Assembly: GCA_034406715.1 (NCBI GenBank)
Contig: CP137875.1
Span: 764,086 to 828,085 of the forward strand
Origin: Rhodotorula mucilaginosa
Taxonomy: Eukaryota > Basidiomycota > Microbotryomycetes > Sporidiobolales > Sporidiobolaceae
Reading direction: 5' to 3'
DNA length: 64,000 bases
A model generated the notes under the pieces. It saw only the letters and a program-made list of their open reading frames with translations. It ran no database searches and was not told where the DNA came from. The stretch's first letter is position 1, and every line of letters begins with the position of its first letter. Positions 11,847 through 22,293 of the stretch are shown one piece after another. The translations under genes and the position numbers were made by a program.

Positions 11847-13341
11847 CTACTTGGAGGAGCCGTACAGTTCCTCGCGGAGGGCGATTCCGAGTTCCTTGCG
11901 GAGCGGCGCGAGCTCGTCGACGTACTGCTTGTACTGCTGCGCGTTCTCCGTCTTCTCCTCTGTTGGCGGGACGAGGTCGCTAGTGTCAGATTTCGCTCTC
12001 GTTCTTTTCGTTCCGCAAACTCTTTCAGTCTTCGTACATCCTCGCGCACGGAGAGACAGAGAACCCCGTCCGCGGAGAGAACAAGGGGTTCGCGAGAGAG
12101 AGAGAGAGAGAGAGAGGAGGAGGAAGAACGCACTCAGGCCCTCGAACACGCGGACGGCGGTCGAAAAGTCGTTTACCCGACGAGCGGCACGGAGAGCCTC
12201 CTCAATGACTGTGTATGCGGGGTACGATATAAAGAGGGCGGTGTCAGTACTTCTGGAATTCTGGCGTTCCGACCTAGGTTTTCCCGGTGAATTGTTTTTT
12301 TTGGCGTTTCCAAGCGATAGGACAATGTCGTCGGGGGAAGATGGAGTGTGCCGTTGATTGGGGTGGGGTGATGTCTATCGGTGGTGAGGGCCGACGGGTG
12401 GGAAAAGAACTCGGATTCGCCTCGCGCCGCCGTCGATCTCTCCCCTCCCTCCCACCTCCTCCTCCTCCTCAATCTCGTGAGAACCAGAGGTAGCAAGCAT
12501 CGGATTGGCCTCGCTCGTCCACTGGTACCCACAACGATCCATCGTGGGGTGGGTGACCATGTTTTCCCGCGGTTGGTTCGGCCCCACGGAAGGAGCGGTT
12601 GAACGCGCGATGTTTCGAGGTCGCTTGCCCTTGGCGAGCCATCGGGGCAGGACTCTGCACATGTGGTCGGAGAGAGAGAGAGAGAGAGAGACAGAACGGC
12701 CTGGGGCCGCGGGTCTTGACTCTCTTGGCCAAACCCGTCCTCATCCTCGGGGTTCGGCTCCCCGAGTTACGGTTCGCCTTGAATCGCCACCCGACGACAT
12801 CGCGCCGAGACAACATCCAGTCAAGAGGAAAAATGAGAGAGAGAGAGAGAGAGAGTGTAGACTGACCGCGCTGACTCGGGACGAGGTCGTACGCAAAGCA
12901 GTTGTTGAGACCGCGCTGGAGCTCAAAGAGGTCCTGGGTGTTTGCGAAAAAGTCGGCGTAGCGGGCGTTGAAGTCGTCGTACGACTCGGCGGCCGAGTGG
13001 GCGAAACGGACTGTTCCAGGGGCGAGTACGGGCGTGCGGGCGGGCGTAAGGTGTGAGGTGAGATGCGGGTGGGTTGGGAGCAGCGGAGTGGGTGACACCG
13101 CAATCGACACGAGGCGCGCGCGCGCGGGGAGGTTGAGGCGGTGGGTCGAGGGATCCAAGCAGAGTCGAGACAAGATATGCACACAGGCAGGCAGGGCGAG
13201 GGCGTCAGTGGTCTGGGTTCCGACTCCCGAAGACCCGCGCAGAAGGAGAAGGGGAGACTGACCTGCCGCGACACGGGGGACGGCAGCCGTGCGGGCAGCC
13301 GACAGGGTCAGAGGGCGAGCAGCTGCGCGGATGGCCTGCAT
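11847..13341 (-). CDS. COX6: cytochrome c oxidase subunit Va (Cox6)
   Basis: Nuclear-encoded matrix-side subunit of respiratory complex IV. Exons 13263-13341, 12867-13010, 12134-12208 and 11847-11959 join to 136 aa. The N-terminus is an Arg/Ala-rich, acid-free mitochondrial presequence (MQAIRAAARPLTLSAARTAA). The mature part carries the family block SYDDFNARYADFFANTQDLF, then RGLNNCFAYDLVPS and RAARRVNDFSTAVRVFEGLK, each broken precisely by introns. Introns of 252, 658 and 174 nt are far longer than the genome norm and are filled with GA/CT repeats. Confidence 0.92.
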
Positions 13342-13541
13342 CTTCTCTCTCGATCGATCCGACGGGGGGTAGAGACGAGGTGACGAGCGCGCCGAGCGAC
13401 CAGCGGCAGACTCTTCTCGCGCGCGCAATTTCGATTCGCTGGTCGCATCTCTCTCTCTCTCTCTCTCCACAGGATTCAGACCAGGCAATCAGACCAGACA
13501 TGTAGCCACAAGTTGCAAAGTGCAATGTGTGCCCCGCCGCA

Positions 13542-16500
13542 TCAAAAGACTCCGGCCCCCTTGCCGCTCAGGAACAGCCTCGCCTCGTCCCGCTTGACCC
13601 ACTCGCTCACCCTCCGCGCACACTTGACCATCGCAGCCGGAGGCAACAACGGCGACGTGCTCACGTACAACTCGAAGTCGTTCGTCATCTTTTGGTGGAA
13701 ACGCACGCGTGCATCAGTTTTGCGGAGGTTTCTTGTTGTTTGCGCGAGAGAGAGAGCGACTCACCCAGCCGAGGACAGCTTCGTGCGACGTGCGCAGATA
13801 TTGGACCGAAGCACCACCACCGCCGCCTTCTCTCCCTCCGACGGTGGCAGCACTCGTACGAGGGTGCAGAGCCGCATGGAGGCGTTGATAGAGCGTCACG
13901 AGCCTGCGGTAGGGGGGTTTTATCGCCGCATGTCGGCGTGTGGCATGTCAGTCCACGGTGCTGTACTCAAGAAGCAGGAAGCGTACATGCAAACATGTCC
14001 TCCCCGTGGAGAAATAGGCAAACCGACAGACTGACCTCATTCTCGCTCGAGTCGACGCCGCCACCGCGTCGTCGTCGTCGTCGTCATCCGCCCCCTCTTC
14101 AGAGATGGCAGCAGCAGCAGCATAATACTCCCCCTCCCACCTCGGCATCGTCACCTGCACTCTCTCCCGATCCTTGTACACAAAGTGTCTCAACCCGGGG
14201 ATCGCCAACTCGCCGAGCGAGTACGATTGATGAGCTCGCGACATGAGGATCGAGTGCACGAGTCCGCCGTCTGCTGCTCCTGCTGCTGCTGCTGTAGATG
14301 CGGAGGTGGAGATGGAGGTGGAAGGAGGTGCTGGTAGAGGTGGATGATGCGGTGTCGACGAGGAGAAGGATCCCGAAGAAACGCCGCCGCCACCAGTCGA
14401 AATCGCAGAAGAAGAGGAAGAGGAGGAGGACAACAACCGCGCCTTGATCGCCTGCGCGACTTGTTGAACTCCGACGAATGCGTCCCGCCTCGAACTGAGA
14501 ATCACCACCCCGATCCCGTCTTCCGCCTTCGCCCCTCCCTCTCCTCCTCCCCCTCCCCCTCCTTCCCCTCCGACTCTTGATTCGAATCTCAACGACGAGG
14601 ACGCGGAAAGGGAACAAGAAGAGGGAGAGGTGGGAGAGGTTTCGAGGAACGAGACGTAGGCGTGCAGGAACCCTCGGGGGTTGAAACGAGGCAGGCAGAT
14701 CGGGAACCACGATTCGGCGCCCGGTTCGAGCAAGGGAGACGGTCGGCGTCGCGGTCGCGGTCGTGGTCGTGGTCTCGGTTTTGATCGTTGTTGTCGTTGG
14801 TCAAGGTTCTCGCCGCCTCCCCACGTCTGTCCTGCTTCGTCCTCGTCGTCTTCGTCGCCACCAGGTGGTCCCGACTCGGTCTCGTCGGACGAGGAGGAGG
14901 TCCGCCTCGGCGCATACACCGTCTCCAACAACAAATGGAAATCCGTCGGATGGATACTGTGCTTCTTGGGCCTCAAGAGGGTGACCAACCTCCCCTCGGC
15001 GAGTAACAGCACATAGAGGAGGTCGAGCGAATGGATCGATTCCTTGCCCGGGTCGAGGGCGCGCGCGAGGTCCGAGCGGAGGGAAGGCGGGAGGCGGTAG
15101 ACTGAGATGGACGAGAGGGCGACGGCGAGCGAGGTTTGCAGGGTCGAGACGAGAGAGTCAAAGAACGGTTCGGTGCCTGGGGGGAGTTGGGGGGGGGGGG
15201 GGGGGGGGGGGGGGAGGGTTTTCGTTTCGTGTCGCGCACGTCGGGGTGCGTGTCAGTCCAGTCGTGTACTTCTCTCTCGCTCGCTCGCTCGACCGAGCGC
15301 AGCACGGGAAAAAATGTGGACGTACCGCTGATGAGTTGCCGGAGGTCAAAGTTGCTCCTCTTGGCAAAGATGTTTTGCAGTTGCGAGACGGTCACGACGC
15401 TCAAGACTTGGAGGTACAGGTAATCGAGGTGTTGGCGGAGCTGGTGTACCGTCGTCGTCAATGTGAATGCAAGCAAGGAAGGGATTTTGTCAGTCCTCCT
15501 CCTCTGCGTCTTTTGCTCTCTCTGGGTAACTGTAACCGGGAGAGTAGTTGTGCCTCGAGTTGAGAGTGGTGGCGTTTGAAGAATGCGAGACGAAAAGAGT
15601 GCAAGAGAGATAGCTAGCTCACGACCGCTTCCGGTTCGCCTTGCGAGCTGACGACGACGAGGTACAGGGGCGCTTTGAGGAGGAACGAGATCTTGGTCTG
15701 ACCGACGTCGATGTACCTATGAAGAAGATGACGGCGTGCGTGCGTGCGTGCGCAAACTGATCGTCAGCCCAAGCTTCTGTTTCTCCTTCGCTCGTTCGCT
15801 CGCTCGCTCGCTCGTTCGGAACGGCCCCCACGCCACGCTCAAGAAGGAATGGATGGAATCACACGGGGGAAGACAATGAGAGAAAGAAGCAGGAACGGAC
15901 CGGATCTTGTCGCCTTCGTCGGCAAAGATGGAGACGATCGCTTGCATGACGCCGACCAGTCCCGTCGCGGCTTCTTCGCTCGAGTCTCTGCGCGAGCGAG
16001 CGGGCGGGCGAGAAAAGGAGCCGGGAAGGCGCGTGTGAGATGATCAGCAGCAGCATCGAAGGAACTCAACCCTGCCCGTGACCTTGTTTGGATCGCACAC
16101 CCGACAGAGCGATGCGATGGATGGAGCAGGAAGGAGAAGGGGGAGGGGGAAAAGGGGGATAACGCACGAAGTGTAGACGAGTTTCCCGGCTGTCGACAGG
16201 ATAAAGTACCTCCTCGGGAGGTACATCATCTCGATCAATTTATTCGCGGAGGCTGTAGCGGCGTCGAAGTCGGTTGAATTATCGCCCTCGCCGACTCTGA
16301 CGCTCACCGCCGCCGACGACGCCGCAGAGGACCCGGCCGGCTGCAGTGAGACGGAACGACCCGACTCCTCGTACAAGGCGGAGGAGGGAGGGGAAGCAGC
16401 CCTCGTCTGCCTCTGCTGATCGCGCACGACGCGCCGCGAGGAGGAGGACACCCATCTAGTCGGATTCGGGTTCTCCTGTCCTTGCGCCTTTTTGTTCGAC

Positions 16501-17165
16501 TGAAGGATCTCGTCCCCTTGGCGCCTGGTTCGAGAAGAAGGAGGAGATGATGTCGCCGTCGTCGTCGTCGCCGTGTTGGCTGCCAAGAGATGGGCGCGGA
16601 GGAGGTCGCGCGGATCGGGATGACCTTCTGAGCGCGAGATGAACTGGACGCGGTCATCTTCCCCCTCGTCGTCGTCGTCTTCGGTGTCCGCCTCTTCCTC
16701 CTCATCTTTGACAGCGCCTTTGCCAGCGCCGTCTTGGTCGTCGTCGTCGTCGTCTCTATGATCATCATCTCGCGCGTGTCGTTGTCTGTTGAGAGTGCCC
16801 GATGACGAGGAAGAAGCAGAAGCAGAAGCAGCAGCGGCAGCAGACGAAGATGACGCTGAATCGGAACGGCGGAGGGAAGCTGGTCCCGTCGCGGTGGTCG
16901 GCGGCGGTGAGGAGGACAGTACTGGTTCAGCGGCGATCGAGGAGGAGATCCTGTTCCGGTGGACGCTCCTCTTGGCGTTCCGAGCCGTGTTTAACCTCCT
17001 CGCCAAGCCTTCGAGGCTCGAAGTCTCGTCGTCGTCGTCCGAGTGATGCGAGCGGATCGAGGTCGAGTCGGCGGCGGAGGACGAGGTGAGGGAAGCGGTT
17101 GCGGTCGAGGGGGAGCGCAGCTGGGCGAGCAGCGACGGCAGCAGCAGAGACGACTCGCTCGGCAT
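13542..17165 (-). CDS. MON1: vacuolar fusion protein Mon1 (Rab7 GEF subunit)
   Basis: With Ccz1, Mon1 activates Ypt7/Rab7 for late endosome and autophagosome fusion with the vacuole. Seven exons (16168-17165, 15901-15987, 15623-15716, 15326-15440, 14036-15176, 13765-13903, 13542-13688) total 906 aa. Family blocks seen in order: PRRYFILSTAGKLVYTS, TGLVGVMQAIVSIFADEGDK, KISFLLKAPLYLVVVSSQGE, HLDYLYLQVLSVVT, FDLRQLISGTEPFFDSL, WFPICLPRFNPRGFLHAYVS, and the C-terminal ELYVSTSPLLPPAAM. These define the tandem longin domains. The first 300 or so residues are disordered and acidic, and two long Ser/Gly/Asp-rich inserts break the longin domains, making it longer than yeast Mon1. The intron at 15177-15325 contains a G26 run. 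Confidence 0.95.
15189..15214 (+). repeat. G26 homopolymer inside a MON1 intron
   Basis: An uninterrupted run of about 26 G on the plus strand, so C on the sense strand of MON1. It lies 12 bases upstream of the acceptor of exon 5 and may serve as its polypyrimidine tract. Its length is the kind most prone to sequencing and replication slippage. Confidence 0.9.
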
Positions 17166-17633
17166 TACACCACTTGCACTTCGATCGGATCAACGAGGCG
17201 TCTATAGAGCGTCAACCGGAGAGTCGGCCCCTTTCGGCCGACAGTTCGCTCACCTTTTGATCAAAGACTCTACCCAGGTACAGACATACTCGGAGACTAT
17301 TCCAGCCTGTGCATGCTCGTCAGTTCCTCCCTACCCTATGCACTGCTCGCTGCCCGCATTTCCCCCGACTGACTGACTGACATCATCTCCTGGTGATCGA
17401 GTACAGCCAAGTCGGCGACTGTATCACGCTGCTACTCTGCTCGCGCGCCCGTCCATCTCACTCAGACCGACTGCCTCCGTGTTCCCCTCCGGTGAGCGCC
17501 GGTCCCTTCCGATCCTTGAACGTCGTCCCTCGACCTTCCCGAACCCGCTCTTCGAATCGCATCGTCACAATCGACGAGTGTACTGACCGAGCGATGACCT
17601 CCTCCTCCAGCGCACCACATCCGATTCGTCACC
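17166..17633. promoter_or_regulatory. divergent promoter region MON1 / PDX3
   Basis: 468 bases between the two start codons, so both promoters lie here. The PDX3 side is C/T-rich before the ATG. No specific operator was recognised. Confidence 0.6.
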
Positions 17634-18467
17634 ATGTCGGCAACTCAGGACGGCAACGGCAAGGCGACCACCCTCGCCGCCGTCTCGAACCACGAAACGT
17701 ACCTCTCGGAAGGGATCCCCTCGGCCTCGTCCCTCGACCCGAACCCGCTCGTCCAGTTCTCAAACTGGTTCACCCACGCCCAATCCCAACCCCAACTCGT
17801 CCCCGAACCAGAAGCCATGGCCGTCTCGACCGTCCGCATGCCCGAAGGAGTCCCCTCGACTCGCGTCGTCTTGCTCAAACAAGTCGACGACACCGGACTC
17901 GTCTTCTACACCAACTACAGTTCCCGCAAGGGCAGGGAACTCTTCCCCGACGGGGATTACGAGTCCGACTCGCCCCGCGGCGCCTACGTCTCGTGCGCGT
18001 TCTACTGGCGCCCCTTGCACCTCAGCGTCCGCTTCGTCGGCCGAGCTGAGAAACTCGACCGCGACTCGACCCAGAGGTACTTTGATTCGAGGCCCGTCGG
18101 GAGTCGCATCGGCGCCTGGGCGAGCGAGCAATCGACCGTCCTCGAGACCGGGGAACGGTCCCAACTCGAAGAGAGGGTGCACGACTTTGAACGCCAGTTT
18201 GGCGTCCCCATCGGGACCGCGACCGGTGCCGGTTCAGCCGTCGCCGTCGGACCAGGCGCCGGTCCTTCTTCATCAGAACAGTCCTCGACCGCCGCGACCA
18301 CCAAGATCCCGGTCCCGCCGTTCTGGGGCGGAGTCCGCATCGTCCCCTTCGAGGTCGAGTTCTGGGCCGGCAGGGAGAGTCGCCTGCACGACCGGTACAG
18401 GTACACGAAGCTGGAAGGGCAGGGTGCTGCGGGCGAAGCATGGAAGGTCGAGAGGTTGAGCCCGTGA
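17634..18467 (+). CDS. PDX3: pyridoxamine 5'-phosphate oxidase
   Basis: FMN enzyme that oxidises pyridoxine or pyridoxamine 5'-phosphate to pyridoxal 5'-phosphate, the last step of vitamin B6 synthesis and salvage. It is a single exon of 277 aa, unusual here because most neighbours have several introns. Motifs seen: substrate/FMN segment STRVVLLKQVDDTGLVFYTN followed by SSRKGREL; SVRFVGRAEKL; SRIGAWASEQST; and the C-terminal signature PPFWGGVRIVPFEVEFWAG then SRLHDRYRY, with the Arg/His that contact PLP. A 30-residue Gly/Ala/Ser insert (about residues 195-220) precedes the signature. Length is close to fungal homologues. Confidence 0.96.
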   Translation: MSATQDGNGKATTLAAVSNHETYLSEGIPSASSLDPNPLVQFSNWFTHAQSQPQLVPEPEAMAVSTVRMPEGVPSTRVVLLKQVDDTGLVFYTNYSSRKGRELFPDGDYESDSPRGAYVSCAFYWRPLHLSVRFVGRAEKLDRDSTQRYFDSRPVGSRIGAWASEQSTVLETGERSQLEERVHDFERQFGVPIGTATGAGSAVAVGPGAGPSSSEQSSTAATTKIPVPPFWGGVRIVPFEVEFWAGRESRLHDRYRYTKLEGQGAAGEAWKVERLSP

Positions 18468-18827
18468 GGAACCTGGGCGGCGGCGGTACTTTGTTTTCTC
18501 GTCCAGGATCTGTCTGCAAAGGACCTCGAGACCTTGTCCCCTGTACCTTACGGTTGATCAGGAGAATCTGTTGTTGCTGTCCGTGCAAGCTTGCTGTAGA
18601 GGGCGGGGGGGCTGATCCGGGCCCAGAAGACAAGAAACCAGAGCAAATATCCGGACAATCTGGATATCCGTGCACTGCAGGTAGAGTTACGACAAAAAAA
18701 GGGGAACGGGCTGGAGTTTGTACAGAGTCGGTGCGGTAACGATGAGAGGGAGGGAGAGAGAGAGAGTAGATACAGAGTAGGAATTGTGGCGAAGTCAAAA
18801 CGATCACAGACTTGCACGGTGCCGCCC
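18468..18827. other. convergent 3' region PDX3 / Zn2Cys6 gene
   Basis: 360 bases between two stop codons of convergent genes. It should hold both terminators; no gene was seen. Confidence 0.6.
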
Positions 18828-21354
18828 TCAAGCGAACCCCGCCGTGCGACGCAACAACCCGACCTCGTTGGCGAGCATCTCACTCGCCTTCCACCTCTGC
18901 GCCTGCACGCGCAAGAACCCTTCGCACAGGTCGAGGTCGCGCGAGATCTTTTCGAGTTCGAGGTGCGGATCGGCGCTCGTGTTGCTGAGCCAGGAATGGG
19001 CGCGGGCGGTCGTCGGGGGTGGCGAGTTGATCACGTTGTCGGCAGCGGTGGGATCGCTAGGAGGGGAGGAAACGGCGGCGGCGGCGTCGGCTTGGAGGTC
19101 CTCGCTGAGGATCAAGAGTCCCCGCGCGGCGACGACGAGACAACATCCAAAGAAAGGATGGTGAATCGTCTCGGGCCACGCGTACATCTGCATCGGTTCG
19201 TCCTCGTCGCCGCCGCCGCCGCCGCCGCCGCCGCCGTTGGATGACGAAGACGACGACTTGGCGGCAGTGGTGACCGAGTTGGTGCCAAACTCTTTGACGA
19301 GGCGAACGATCCCCTTTGCCGAACTCGCGATCGCGTACAAGTGTCTCGAGTTCGGCGCAGGTCGAGACGTCGTATCGAGCGAGCACGGCAAAGCGGGCGC
19401 GACGTACGGCGACAGAGGGGAAGCGGACGAGAGGATCAAGATCCCCCCGGCGAGGGCGAGCATCCCGCCGAGGATCCAATCCTGCCTCTTTGCGCGGTCG
19501 ACCACGGCGTTCAACTGGACCGGATAGGGCGGGAACTTCGCTTCCTTGAGGGCGTCGACGCAGACGTTGTGCACGTCGTGCACGAGGGTCAACACCTTGC
19601 GGAGGTAGGCGCACCGGGCTTGGTCCGTCTCGAGGGACCAGAGGTGGGCATAGTCGGTCGCGAGGAACGCGACGTGGAACGAGTACTTGCGCGCCGTCGC
19701 CTGGTTCAATTCGCTCGGGGGTGGGACCCGCGGTGACAAGATGGACGCGCGCTGGCCCGTAATGATCCCGAGTTGGACCTCGATCCCCCAGAGGTACCAC
19801 CCCAAGTCCATCAACTGGTCGACGTCTTCGAGTCCGCTCCTCGAAAAGACGGGGTCGTCGAGCACTGTCCGTTCGCCGTTCCACCCGCGCGCGAGCATGT
19901 GCCGGCACGCGTACTGGAGCAAGTCGATCGATCGCTGCCGCTCGCGTTGCGCAAACGCCAACACGGACAAGATCGCCGCCGCTTGCAAGTCGGCCAAGCT
20001 CGGGCTCGTCAACCCGTCCGCCGCGGCTCCGGCGCCCGGTTCGGTCAGGTCGACGCACGGACACGGTTTCTCGAGTGGGTCGAGGAGGCACTCGAGCGCT
20101 TCGGTCAGGATGGGGCGCGAACACGCGAGGTGAGAGACCAAGCCGCCGTGCGTCGAGGGGAGGAACGGCACCCATTCGTACGCCTCGTCGAGGAACCGAG
20201 CCGCGAGGGCGTGCAAGTGGCCGAGGTAGTACGGCGGCGGTTGTTGCTGTCCCAACTTTTCCGAGCCGATACCGGAGCCTGAGAGGTGCTCGTCACTGGA
20301 CCCGAACGATGGTGCCGAGGGAGGGGAAGGTCGAGAGAGGCTGCCGTTGCTGCTCAGCGGCGAGAGGATGACCGGCGCTTGTTGTTGTTGTTGTTGTTGT
20401 GGTTGTTGGTGCGGCGCATATGCGGCGTACGACGTGCTCCCGATACCGCCTCCTGGCGTCGGAGGCGTCAAGGAGCCGGTGGTCGCTGTTGGGAAGTAGC
20501 CTTCTTGGTGGCTGTATGCAGGCGCGACCGCGGCGGGGTAGTAGGGCTGGCCGTACAGGCCCACGGGAGGCTGAAGAGGGTGCGACGCGACGGGAGGCGA
20601 CACCGAGGACAGAGACGGCGCCATACCGGCCATCGTCGTCAACGCCGGCGTCCTTGGGGACGACGACGACAAGGGCGAAGAGGAAGACCGGTCCAACGAC
20701 GGGACCGCTGCCGGCGGGGGGAGGGGTGGCACGAACGGCAAAGGGGGTTGCCGTTGTTCCGCGTCTTCTGGACTCGAGAGGCGTCCCGAGGTCGTCGACG
20801 AGGACGAGACGAGGTAAGGCTGTTGTTCGGCTTTGCGGCGTTGCTCGTGGCGGCGGTTGACTCGACCCGTGACAGCGGCGGCGCGCGCCGTCCCCGTCGA
20901 CGAGTACGGCTGCTCCTCGAGGGAACTCGCTCCCGAATCGGAACTGTTCTGGCGGGTCTTCTCGGGGCGGTCGTCGGTGGCGTGCTGCTGTTCGCCGCCA
21001 CTGCTCTCAGCGGCGGCGGCGGGCAACCTCCTTGGCCTGCCTTTTCTCTTCGAGGGGGCAAAGGTGCAGTCGATGCCGTTCTTGTCGCACCGCTCACAGC
21101 GCGGGTACGTCGCCGGTCCGCCGGGGTACATCGACGTGAGCCATTCCGAGTCTTCCTGGTCGAGGGCGTGCAGGAACTCTTCGCTGAGGCCTTTGCACTG
21201 CGGAGGGCGGGGGAGTCGAGGTTAGCACAGACACAGCTACAGAGGGGCCCTGAAGAAGAGACGAGGGGCTGACTTTGGTTTTGATGGTTCTGCAGGCGAC
21301 GCAGGACTTTGACCTGCGTTGGCGTTGTCCCGTTACGGGGATGGGGCGAGTCAT
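18828..21354 (-). CDS. Zn2Cys6 fungal transcription factor with a long zinc-loop
   Basis: Exons 21274-21354 and 18828-21197 give 816 aa. The binuclear zinc cluster spans the intron: C18-x2-C21-x6-C28 (CVACRTIKTKC), then C61-x2-C64-x6-C71 (CERCDKNGIDC), followed by the basic stretch KRKGRPRR. The 32 residues between the third and fourth Cys are far more than the usual 5-12. A Ser/Pro/Gln-rich region follows (polyQ about 20375-20400), then an ordered region of about 450 residues with EWVPFLPSTHGG and repeated helices typical of the fungal middle homology region. There is no heptad coiled coil straight after the cluster. The target pathway is unknown; the divergent FHA gene is the only neighbour sharing its promoter region. 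Confidence 0.88.
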
Positions 21355-22293
21355 CTCAAGTACCAGCGGGTGGTATGGATCCCCTCAGCAGACGGAGGAC
21401 TTGAGCCAACGGTCGGTGGCAGCAGCAGCTCGCGCAGAGTCGAGAGTTCCCGAGCCGAATGAGCGAATGCGGGCTCTGAATCCAGGTTCGAGCTGCTGGT
21501 TGACGTGGCAAAGTCGAGTGGCGGGCGAGATCTGCTGGGATCAGCTCGACGCCAAGTGTCGCCCTTGCATTCAGCGTCGACACAGTACAGCACACCCTGA
21601 CTTGCAAGTCGAGTGCCGAGCGTTTCGTCTTGCTGGGGACGATCGAGTGTACGTGCGAAGGTCTGTTGCCGCCCGAGGGGAGGCGTGGCTTTCGGTTGTA
21701 ATCGACGTTATTTGTAATGCGCATTACAATCAATTTCAACTCGACTACTGGCGAGCCCTCCTGCCTCGGTTCGCTCGTCATCCCCGGCGACAGTGCAGAT
21801 CCAGCGCGCCCAGTTCTAAGGTTAGCGACCGAGACCTGTAGAGTGGGCGTACTGCAGTCTCGCTCTCGGAACGGCTTCACGCAACGGGGCGACGTCTCGC
21901 TCGCTCTCATCTTCGCTTCATCTCGACTCTCGCTTGGCTCGACGCCATCGCCCAGCTCGAACGAGGCAAGCAGTCCAAGTCAGAGTACGAGCACATGTGA
22001 GTCGAGCGTGGCAATCAGCCGCCGGCGACGGGGTGGACCCTCGTCCGGATGTACGGTCCCCACCTCGCCTCGGCCCCTTCTCCCATCAACTCGCTCGCAT
22101 GCTCGCATGCCCCCTTGCGCCGCATGCCCCAAGGGAAAGGTGGCCCTCGCAACTGACGAGCGCCTTGCCATTCACAGCTGACCCTCATCGCGCCCAACGA
22201 CTCGGTTCATCCGCGTCGCCTGCCCTGACACGCGGACCCCAGACCCTACCCTACCTCGCTCAAGGGATCGTGCCCAAAGAGACGAGCAGCAGC
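21355..22293. promoter_or_regulatory. divergent promoter region Zn2Cys6 gene / FHA gene
   Basis: 939 bases between the two start codons. It includes AT-richer stretches (tgtaatgcgcattacaatc near 21713-21731) in which GTAATGCGCATTAC forms a 14-base palindrome, a possible operator. No conserved ORF was seen. Confidence 0.5.
21714..21727. promoter_or_regulatory. perfect palindrome GTAATGCGCATTAC
   Basis: A 14-bp perfect inverted repeat in the shared upstream region of a transcription factor and the FHA gene. Dyad sites of this size are typical of dimeric regulators; which protein would bind is unknown. Confidence 0.4.

Noticed and set aside
20286-21272. 328-aa plus-strand ORF
   Set aside because: Antisense of the Zn2Cys6 gene; almost only Arg/Gly/Val, a GC-skew artefact.
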